Source: Siderastrea radians
Lineage: Eukaryota > Cnidaria > Anthozoa > Scleractinia > Rhizangiidae
NCBI GenBank assembly: GCA_964017195.1
Contig: OZ024895.1
Coordinates: 6,816,001 to 6,880,000 of the forward strand
Direction of reading: 5' to 3'
Length of the DNA stretch: 64,000 bases
How positions within the stretch are numbered: the stretch's first letter is position 1; each line of letters opens with the position of its first letter. Shown here piece by piece: positions 28,691 through 35,059 of the stretch. A program made the position numbers and the translations under genes. The notes under the pieces were generated by a model that saw nothing but the letters and a program-made list of their open reading frames with translations, was not told the origin of the DNA and ran no database searches.

Positions 28691-28735
28691 CTGATGAATT
28701 ACACAAACCCATAAAACGAAATTTTACTCGACGGC
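28642..28735 (+). promoter_or_regulatory. Putative -1 ribosomal frameshift signal PLA2 to integrase
   Basis: In the PLA2 frame the codons AAA AAC preceded by A make the heptamer A_AAA_AAC (28,642-28,648). After a 7-nt spacer, the perfect 10-bp stem GCCGTCGAGT (28,656-28,665) / ACTCGACGGC (28,726-28,735) closes a 60-nt loop. The PLA2 stop (28,688-28,690) lies in the loop. The integrase frame is -1 relative to PLA2 and opens at 28,615 after a TAA. Heptamer type, spacer and stem match known -1 frameshift sites; a pseudoknot within the loop is possible. Confidence 0.6.
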
Positions 28736-29607
28736 GTGTTATTGTAAATCATATTGACGAAATATGGTGCTCTGATCTTGTTGAGATGCAACAGTTTAGT
28801 CGATGGAACGCTGGCTACAGATATCTTCTTATGGTTTTAGATGTATTCTCTAAATACGGTTGGATCGTTCCATTAAAAGATAAAAAGGGTGAAACCGTTA
28901 TGAATGCTTTTAAAACAATCCTTAAAGAAGGCAGAAAACCACAATATCTATGGACTGATAAAGGGAAAGAGTATTATAACAAACATGTTAAGGAACTACT
29001 TGATAAGAATAAAATAACCTTGTACTCAACCGAAAATGAGGAAAAGTCGTCCGTTTGTGAAAGATGGAACCGTACAATTAAAACCAAGATGTGGAAGCAG
29101 TTTACTGTTCAAGGTAATACACAGTATTTAGACATGCTACCCAAATTAGTGAAACAATATAACAACACTAAACATAGCTCTATCAAAATGACACCCATAG
29201 AAGCAAGCAAAAAGAAGAATGAAGGGACTGTTTACTTTAATCTGTATGGTAATTTGGAAACATTAAAACAGAAACCGAAATTTAAAGTTGGTGATAATGT
29301 CAGAATAAGTAAGTATAAACGAAATGTGTTTGATAAGGGCTATACACCAAATTGGTCTGAGGAAGTTTTTAAAGTTGATGAAATACAACACACCAATCCA
29401 ATCACATACAAACTAAAGGATCTCAGAGATGAAGACATTCAAGGGAGTTTTTATGAACCTGAATTACTGAAAGCTGAACAAAAAGTATTCAGAATTGATA
29501 AAGTCATTCGGAGGGATTATAAAAAGAAGCAAGCTTTGGTGAAGTGGAAAGGATATAGTGATGAATTTAACAGTTGGATACCATTCAAGGACTTAAAGGA
29601 TATATAA
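28645..29607 (+). CDS. Retroviral-type (rve) integrase with C-terminal chromodomain
   Basis: The DDE integrase core has its first Asp in WCSDLVEM (codon 28,774-28,776), the second in LWTDKGKEYY and the Glu in SSVCERWNRTIK. A basic SH3-like part follows (KFKVGDNVRISKYKRNVF...), and the C-terminal chromodomain reads VIRRDYKKKQALVKWKGY, then NSWIPF. The only early ATG in frame, 28,786, lies after the first catalytic Asp and would give a dead enzyme. The N-terminal coding sequence runs back through the overlap with the PLA2 gene, without any ATG or promoter motif. Translation by -1 frameshifting is the simplest explanation. The enzyme inserts the element with a 6-bp duplication; the chromodomain may steer it to heterochromatin, in line with its satellite location. 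Confidence 0.92.
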   Translation, partial: KRKRPSSEENWQKELADELHKPIKRNFTRRRVIVNHIDEIWCSDLVEMQQFSRWNAGYRYLLMVLDVFSKYGWIVPLKDKKGETVMNAFKTILKEGRKPQYLWTDKGKEYYNKHVKELLDKNKITLYSTENEEKSSVCERWNRTIKTKMWKQFTVQGNTQYLDMLPKLVKQYNNTKHSSIKMTPIEASKKKNEGTVYFNLYGNLETLKQKPKFKVGDNVRISKYKRNVFDKGYTPNWSEEVFKVDEIQHTNPITYKLKDLRDEDIQGSFYEPELLKAEQKVFRIDKVIRRDYKKKQALVKWKGYSDEFNSWIPFKDLKDI

Positions 29608-29623
29608 AATGATTTAAAGAGAA

Positions 29624-29665
29624 ATATCTAATATATATTATATCGATTGATACAGTATATACTGT
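29624..29665 (+). promoter_or_regulatory. Orphan start-proximal motif and 14-bp palindrome
   Basis: ATATCTAATATATATTATAT (about 29,624-29,643) looks like the gene-start motif, but no ATG follows. It is followed by the perfect palindrome ACAGTATATACTGT (29,652-29,665). The 178-nt gap between integrase and BRO-N holds no gene. It could be a relic of a lost gene, a promoter for an untranslated RNA, or an operator. Confidence 0.4.
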
Positions 29666-29754
29666 CTTTTGCTTTTGGTAGCCAAAAATATCATTGTTTC
29701 TGGCTATCATCTGTTGTGGTGAATGACACTTAAGGAACATATACAAACACTTAT

Positions 29755-29785
29755 AAAGAGATATTATTATATATAATTACAAGAT
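29755..29785 (+). promoter_or_regulatory. AT-rich start-proximal motif of the BRO-N gene
   Basis: GAGATATTATTATATATAAT lies 8-28 nt before the ATG. It shares ATATTATTATATA with the DNA polymerase gene and lacks TCTAA, so it may be a second (early) promoter class. Confidence 0.5.
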
Positions 29786-30244
29786 ATGGAAATTTTTACT
29801 TATGAAGGAAATAAATTAGCTATCATTAAAAAGGATGATGATGTATGGTTCCGTGGTAAAACAGTTGCCGACATTTTGGGATATGAAGATACCAAGAAAG
29901 CGATTTTCAAACATGTTGATTCTGAAGATAAATGTTCACTTAAGAGGCTCAAATCCAAGGGGGGCGATTCGTCCCCTTTGACTGAGGTTGGTGAAAATGA
30001 CCAAAAATCCAAGAGTAACGATTCGTTACCTTTGACACGGAACACTGGAAACACGATTTATATAAATGAATCTGGATTGTACAGCCTTATATTGAGATCA
30101 AAAATGGATAAAGCCAAAGAATTCAAACGTTGGGTAACAAAAGAGGTTTTACCATCAATCAGAAAAACAGGTAAGTATGAATTCAACAACAGACCACACA
30201 AAATGCTAGCAAATGCTAGCATTCAATATCAATACAGAATATGA
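29786..30244 (+). CDS. BRO-N domain protein, N-terminal half of a split gene
   Basis: A 152-residue frame. BRO-N features are FTYEGNKLAIIKKDDDVWFRGKTVADILGY (in two parts, about 4-33), IYINESGLYSLILRSK (about 91-106) and FKRWVTKEVLPSIRKTGKY (about 113-131). BRO-N domains bind DNA and occur in many large DNA viruses. Between them lies a polar linker with a duplicated 18-residue unit (KSKGGDSSPLT / KSKSNDSLPLT). A 10-bp tandem duplication at 30,201-30,220 shifts the frame, and the last residues are read out of frame. The nuclease that follows has no start motif, so both halves were one protein. Confidence 0.8.
   Translation: MEIFTYEGNKLAIIKKDDDVWFRGKTVADILGYEDTKKAIFKHVDSEDKCSLKRLKSKGGDSSPLTEVGENDQKSKSNDSLPLTRNTGNTIYINESGLYSLILRSKMDKAKEFKRWVTKEVLPSIRKTGKYEFNNRPHKMLANASIQYQYRI
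29951..30034 (+). repeat. 54-bp in-frame duplication with conserved hairpins
   Basis: AAATCCAAG...TTTGAC occurs at 29,951 and again 54 bp later at 30,005. In each copy the variable centre flanks CGATTCG and can form a stem of about 9-10 bp around an ATT loop. Bases that differ between copies change in pairs (G-C to A-T and T-A), which keeps the stem. Confidence 0.7.
30201..30220 (+). repeat. 10-bp tandem duplication causing a frameshift
   Basis: AAATGCTAGC is present twice in a row (30,201-30,210 and 30,211-30,220). The extra 10 bp equals a +1 shift and separates the BRO-N frame from the VRR-NUC frame exactly here. Confidence 0.9.
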
Positions 30245-30662
30245 CTTGCATAAGAAGGTAGTCAACTTTATTAGAAACAATTATCCTAAAGCAATCCTAA
30301 TTCCAACACTTGGTGAAAACCAAATTAATGGTAACATGAGAATAAAATCATACAACATGGGTTATCAAAAGGGATCTCCTGATCTGATCATACAGAATTT
30401 ACATTTGAATTACTCAGGTTTTGCAATTGAATTTAAAACACCAACTGGTTATGGAAAGCTTTCAGAAGAACAAAAGATGATGCTGCAAGAGTATGAAAAC
30501 AACAATTACAAAATATTAGTGAGCAACGATTATGACGAAATCATAAAAGAAATCATACTTTATTTCCAGGGTGTGAGAATAAAATGCAAAAAATGTTCCA
30601 GAAAATTCAAGTCATCGGAAACATTGAGCAATCATACAAAGTTCATACATGAACACCAATAA
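30213..30662 (+). CDS. VRR-NUC nuclease with C-terminal C2H2 finger, second half of the split gene
   Basis: A 149-residue frame. The PD-(D/E)xK nuclease pattern is present: GENQINGN, KGSPDLIIQNL (Asp at about 57), then GFAIEFKTPTGYG with Glu-x-Lys at about 73-75, followed by LSEEQKMMLQEY and a YKILVSNDYDE strand. A C2H2 zinc finger (CKKCSRKF...NHTKFIH) ends the protein. Nucleases of this family resolve branched DNA or act in repair. The frame begins inside the 10-bp duplication, overlaps the BRO-N frame by 32 nt and lacks a promoter motif. As it stands it could be translated only by re-initiation at the ATG at 30,213. Confidence 0.8.
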   Translation: MLAFNINTEYDLHKKVVNFIRNNYPKAILIPTLGENQINGNMRIKSYNMGYQKGSPDLIIQNLHLNYSGFAIEFKTPTGYGKLSEEQKMMLQEYENNNYKILVSNDYDEIIKEIILYFQGVRIKCKKCSRKFKSSETLSNHTKFIHEHQ

Positions 30663-30678
30663 ATAAAATCAACTGTAG

Positions 30679-30708
30679 TTCAAAGGATCCATATGTGGAT
30701 CATTTGAA
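30679..30708. terminator. Hairpin between VRR-NUC and DNA polymerase
   Basis: TTCAAAGGATCCA and TGGATCATTTGAA pair over 12 of 13 positions around a TATG loop. It lies 17 nt after the nuclease stop. A transcript-end or processing signal is possible. Confidence 0.4.
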
Positions 30709-30742
30709 TTCTTGACTACTTAAAGACACAACCAAAAGAGGC

Positions 30743-30767
30743 TTAAAAAAAAATATTATTATATAGT
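30743..30767 (+). promoter_or_regulatory. AT-rich start-proximal motif of DNA polymerase B
   Basis: TTAAAAAAAAATATTATTAT then ATAGT stands directly before the ATG. It shares ATATTATTATATA with the BRO-N gene. Confidence 0.55.
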
Positions 30768-33700
30768 ATGAAGATAATGAATAAGAAAGATCTTAAGAAA
30801 CTCAGTAAAAGTCAATTGATAGAAATGCTCCTGAAGCAATCTATTATGAAACCGGTTCCAGCACCAAGAACCAAAAAACCAACGGATAAACCTATTCCAA
30901 CACCTCGCAAGAGTGTTAAAAAAATGGTAAAAGAGTATGAAGACAACATCATTCTTCCGCCTCTAGAATTCCGGGATAATTACAAACCAGTCCCAGCACC
31001 AAGAACTAAGAAAAATGCTGTCAAAAAACCGGTTCCAACACCAAGAACCATAATAAAGCAAACAGACAATGCTTTAAAAGGGTTCACTAAGTCTTATGAA
31101 ATAAGCATCAAAAGCGATCAAGACCCATTAGCCCAAATGCAAAACACTAGAAAGGCTATAGAACATCGTTTAATAACTTTGTTGAATGAAATGAAAGGCT
31201 TGAAATATGTTGAAACATTGAAAGTAACATTCGAAAAAAATGTAGGTGATGTTTTGGTTGAAAAAACCGCATATTTCAATAGCACATCTCAAACAATAAT
31301 CAACCGAATGGAAATCACTGATTCATTACAATTAACAAAACAACAGATAATGAATAAAATAGCTCAATGGATATCAGAAGGTTCAGGATGGACTATACAA
31401 TCTGTTCATAGTCATTACCTAAACATTGCCAAATACGAACCCATGAAAGGATCCTCATATATCCAACTGCCTTCTGAACTGAGAAATTCAAAGAAGGGGT
31501 TGATAAACATGAAAAATGAGGATAATGAATGTTTCAGATGGTGCCATATCAGACATATAAATCCACAAGAGAAATATCCTCAAAGAATAAAAAAGACAGA
31601 CAAACAATACGTTGAAAAGTTAGATTACTCAGGTGTTGAATTTCCAGTCGGTGTCAAACATTACAAAAAAATTGAGAAGCAAAACAGTATCAATATAAAT
31701 GTATTCGGATACGAAAACAAACAGCCATATCCCATCTATGTTTCAAAAGAAAAGTATGAAGATCATATGGAACTACTTCTGGTAACTGAAAAAGAAAACA
31801 AGCATTATGTTCTCATAAAGGATTTTAATAGATTCATGTATAACCAAACAAAACATGAACACAGGAAACACTTTTGCATGCACTGCCTGCAATGTTTCAG
31901 TTCCGACAGGGTATTAAGCAATCACAAAGAAAACTGTATTCAAGTGAACGGTACTCAAGCAATTAAAATGCCTAACAAAGACAATAACATACTGAAATTC
32001 AACAACTTTCATAAACAGCAACCTGTGCCATTTGTAATTTATGCCGATTTCGAGGCTATAACTGAAAAGGTACAAGGATGTCAACAAAAAGGTAATAAAT
32101 CATACACCGAAGCCTACCAAACACATACCGACTGCGGATATGGATACAAGGTTGTCTGCTGTTATGATGACAAATATACCAAACCAATACAACTATATAG
32201 AGGTGAAAAGGCTGTATACAAATTCATGGAAAATATTTTAGAAGAAGTGAAATACTGCAAAAAAGTAATGAAAAAATATTTCAATAAACCATTGAGAATG
32301 ACAGAAGAGAATGAACAGGAATTCAAAAAAGCAACAACATGCCACATCTGTGATAAAAAATATACTGAAAAAGACATTCGAGTGAGAGATCATTGCCATA
32401 TTACAGGTGAATTCAGAGGCTCAGCTCACCAAGAATGTAATCTGAAACTTAGAATAAACCCAAAAGAAATAAAAATTCCAGTCATATTCCATAATTTGAG
32501 AGGTTACGACAGTCATTTCATTATGCAAGAGATTGGAGCTATTGTTAAGAAACATGCATACAAAAATAATAAAGGAGAGGAGAAACAAATGAATATCAAT
32601 GCTATTCCAAATAACATGGAGAAGTATATGGCTTTTATGCTTGGCAACCATCTAACATTTATCGACAGTTTCCAGTTTATGAGTTCAAGTTTGGATAAAT
32701 TAGTTAGCAACTTACCAGCAGAAGCTTTAAAGTATACAAGCAAAAGATTCCAAAAAGAAAAATTAAATCTTATGACACGAAAAGGTATTTATCCGTATGA
32801 TTACATGGACAGTTTTGATAAATTCAATAAAACAGAATTACCGACTAAAGAAGAATTTTACAGCATATTGAATAATGAGCATATTTCAGATGAAGATTAT
32901 TGTCATGCTAAGAAAGTGTGGAATACATTTCAATTACAAACAATGGGCGAATACCACAATCTATATCTTAAGTCTGATATCCTTTTATTAGCTGATGTAT
33001 TCGAAAACTTCCGCAAAACATGTCTTCAGTATTACAAATTAGACCCATGCCACTATTTCACTAGCCCTGGTTTGAGTTGGGACGCCATGTTGAAGATGAC
33101 TAATATTCAATTGGAACTAATGACAGACATAGATATGTTTCAATTCATTGAAAAAGGCATGCGTGGTGGGATCAGTTATATTGCCAATCGATATGGAAAA
33201 GCGAATAACAAGTACATGAGTGAATATGATGAGAATGCACCGTCAAAATACATTATGTATCTTGATGCTAATAATTTGTACGGTTGGGCTATGAGTCAAT
33301 ATCTCCCTACTGGCGGTTTCAAATGGTTGACGGAAAAGCAGATTAATAAAATCAATTTAGCTCAGTATAATGAAGACAGTAATAAAGGATTATTAATAGA
33401 AGTCGATTTAGAATACCCGAAAGAGTTGCATGACCTTCATAATGACTACCCATTAGCCGCAGAGAGAGTTTGTGTTAATAAAGATATGCTGTCTGAGTAT
33501 TGCAAAGAAATAGCTACAAAATATAATATATCGACAGGACTAGTACATAAATTAATTCCTACATTAAGCAATAAACAAAAATATGTTCTGCATTATAGAA
33601 ACCTGCAGCTGTATATTGATCTTGGATTGAAAGTAAACAAAGTCCATCGAGTGTTAGAATTCAATCAGTCACCTTGGCTCAAACAATACATCAACTTTAA

Positions 33701-34538
33701 TACTCAAAAACGTACTCAAGCGAAAAATTCATTCGAAAAAGATTTCTTCAAACTTATGAATAACTCAGTATTTGGTAAAACAATGGAAAACATAAGAAAG
33801 CGTGTTGATGTCCGACTTATCACAGATGAGAAGAAACTATTGAAAATGGTAAGTAAACCAACTTATGTAAGCAGTAAGATCTTCAACGAAAATTTGGTAG
33901 CAGTGCATAAAATAAAGGAAACGCTCACTTTAAACAGGCCGGCATATGTAGGAATGTGTATTCTTGATCTGAGCAAGACATTGATGTATAATTTCCATTA
34001 TAACTACATCAAAGAAAAGTATGGAACCAAAGCCAAGCTGCTCTTCACTGACACAGACAGTCTGAAATATGAGATTGAAGCTGAAGATGTGTACCGAGAC
34101 TTTTGGAATGACAAAGATCGATTTGACAACAGCGACTACCCAGAAAGCTCGCCGTATTTCGATAAGACAAACAAGAAGGTAATCGGTAAATTCAAAGATG
34201 AAGCAGCTGGAATACCAATAACAGAATTCGTCGGTTTGCGATCAAAAATGTACAGTTACATAAAAGACAACCAGAAAGGTGGAAAAACAGCCAAAGGAAT
34301 CAAAAAGAACATTATAAAGAACAATATCAAACATGCAGATTATAAAGAAGTACTATTTAATAACAAACAAATACATCATACCATGAAGACGATCAGAAGT
34401 AGCAACCATCAACTCGGAAGCTATGAGCTCAATAAAGTGTCACTCAGCTGTTTCGATGACAAAAGATATATAGCCAACAATGGAGTAAATAGTTTCGCTT
34501 ACGGACATTATGCAATTCAAAAATGCATCGACTGCTGA
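30768..34538 (+). CDS. polB: Protein-primed family B DNA polymerase
   Basis: A 1,256-residue polymerase, complete. The N-terminal ~100 residues are basic with four PxxxPR motifs (29-34, 42-47, 74-79, 88-93). A C2H2-like finger (CMHCLQCF...HKENC) lies at about 367-385. Exonuclease motifs: YADFEAI (Exo I, Asp ~427), HNLRGYDSHF (Exo II, ~573-582), YLKSDILLLADVF (Exo III, ~733-745). A Cys/His module CHICDKKY...RDHCHITGEFRG...ECN sits between Exo I and Exo II (~525-565). Palm motif A is YLDANNLYG (Asp ~832), motif B is KLMNNSVFGKT, motif C is FTDTDSL (~1,093-1,096). It would copy the linear element from its protein-primed ends. A second Met at codon 4 is an alternative start. Confidence 0.96.
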   Translation: MKIMNKKDLKKLSKSQLIEMLLKQSIMKPVPAPRTKKPTDKPIPTPRKSVKKMVKEYEDNIILPPLEFRDNYKPVPAPRTKKNAVKKPVPTPRTIIKQTDNALKGFTKSYEISIKSDQDPLAQMQNTRKAIEHRLITLLNEMKGLKYVETLKVTFEKNVGDVLVEKTAYFNSTSQTIINRMEITDSLQLTKQQIMNKIAQWISEGSGWTIQSVHSHYLNIAKYEPMKGSSYIQLPSELRNSKKGLINMKNEDNECFRWCHIRHINPQEKYPQRIKKTDKQYVEKLDYSGVEFPVGVKHYKKIEKQNSININVFGYENKQPYPIYVSKEKYEDHMELLLVTEKENKHYVLIKDFNRFMYNQTKHEHRKHFCMHCLQCFSSDRVLSNHKENCIQVNGTQAIKMPNKDNNILKFNNFHKQQPVPFVIYADFEAITEKVQGCQQKGNKSYTEAYQTHTDCGYGYKVVCCYDDKYTKPIQLYRGEKAVYKFMENILEEVKYCKKVMKKYFNKPLRMTEENEQEFKKATTCHICDKKYTEKDIRVRDHCHITGEFRGSAHQECNLKLRINPKEIKIPVIFHNLRGYDSHFIMQEIGAIVKKHAYKNNKGEEKQMNINAIPNNMEKYMAFMLGNHLTFIDSFQFMSSSLDKLVSNLPAEALKYTSKRFQKEKLNLMTRKGIYPYDYMDSFDKFNKTELPTKEEFYSILNNEHISDEDYCHAKKVWNTFQLQTMGEYHNLYLKSDILLLADVFENFRKTCLQYYKLDPCHYFTSPGLSWDAMLKMTNIQLELMTDIDMFQFIEKGMRGGISYIANRYGKANNKYMSEYDENAPSKYIMYLDANNLYGWAMSQYLPTGGFKWLTEKQINKINLAQYNEDSNKGLLIEVDLEYPKELHDLHNDYPLAAERVCVNKDMLSEYCKEIATKYNISTGLVHKLIPTLSNKQKYVLHYRNLQLYIDLGLKVNKVHRVLEFNQSPWLKQYINFNTQKRTQAKNSFEKDFFKLMNNSVFGKTMENIRKRVDVRLITDEKKLLKMVSKPTYVSSKIFNENLVAVHKIKETLTLNRPAYVGMCILDLSKTLMYNFHYNYIKEKYGTKAKLLFTDTDSLKYEIEAEDVYRDFWNDKDRFDNSDYPESSPYFDKTNKKVIGKFKDEAAGIPITEFVGLRSKMYSYIKDNQKGGKTAKGIKKNIIKNNIKHADYKEVLFNNKQIHHTMKTIRSSNHQLGSYELNKVSLSCFDDKRYIANNGVNSFAYGHYAIQKCIDC

Positions 34539-34579
34539 TATTTTTATCAAAATGGAGCAACTTCTGATATTTTTATCAG
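34536..34579. terminator. Two small hairpins at the polymerase stop
   Basis: TGATATTTTTATCA (34,536-34,549) includes the TGA stop, and CTGATATTTTTATCAG (34,564-34,579) repeats it with a 6-bp stem and TTTT loop. The tandem copies right at the gene end suggest a 3'-end signal. Confidence 0.45.
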
Positions 34580-34758
34580 AAAAAGTAATTTATGGGTACG
34601 TTTTTGATTGGCTGATGACCTTGACACAATAGATATTAGTGATGACTCATTTCCTGTTCAGACATGCCAAGACTTGTTTCTCCGAAAAACTTCCTGCTTT
34701 CCGAGAATAGTTTGGAGTCACGTGATGAAAAAATGCGTAGGATCCAAATCCTATTAAT
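34580..34758. other. Non-coding gap before the right terminal repeat
   Basis: This ~180-bp stretch has no credible gene. An inverted repeat TAGGAT/ATCCTA with a CCAA loop lies at its inner edge next to the right terminal repeat. Confidence 0.6.
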
Positions 34759-35053
34759 TGCGCTCGTGTTATACAACAAGCTCAAAGTGGTCAAATCATG
34801 ACGCCAGAGAATGGTAGAGACGTTTTCGCATGAAATATGATATCGAACAAACGCACTCCAAAAAATAAAAAACGTATAGTTTGCCAAACGCACTCCAAAA
34901 AATAAAAAACGTATAGCTTGCCAAACGCACTCCAAAAAATAAAAACCATATAGTTTACCAAAAAATGATTTCCATCTAATGGAAGTAGTTACAGAGTTGG
35001 CTTTGGTTCAAGATCATTTTCAATGATCTAGAACCGCCAACTCTATAACTACT
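34759..35053 (-). repeat. Right terminal inverted repeat (295 bp)
   Basis: Reverse complement of 17,262-17,556 with three substitutions. It includes the inverted 37-bp subterminal repeats and the 70-nt tip hairpin (34,984-35,053). Confidence 0.96.
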
Positions 35054-35059
35054 AAAATC
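35054..35059. repeat. Target-site duplication, right copy (AAAATC)
   Basis: AAAATC follows the element and continues as TAACCATAGTTTCAATCC, completing the monomer interrupted at 17,261. Confidence 0.95.

Larger units (their letters stand above)
17262..35053. mobile_element. Polinton/Maverick (adintovirus-like) element, 17.8 kb
   Basis: The element has 295-bp inverted repeats, a 6-bp target duplication and the full Polinton hallmark set: protein-primed DNA polymerase B, chromodomain integrase, adenain-like protease, FtsK/A32-type ATPase, major and minor capsid proteins. Size (17,792 bp) is within the usual 15-20 kb. The terminal repeats differ at 3 of 295 positions, which suggests a fairly recent insertion, yet fibre 1 and the BRO-N/VRR-NUC gene carry disruptions. 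Base composition and coding density differ sharply from the surrounding satellite. Confidence 0.97.
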
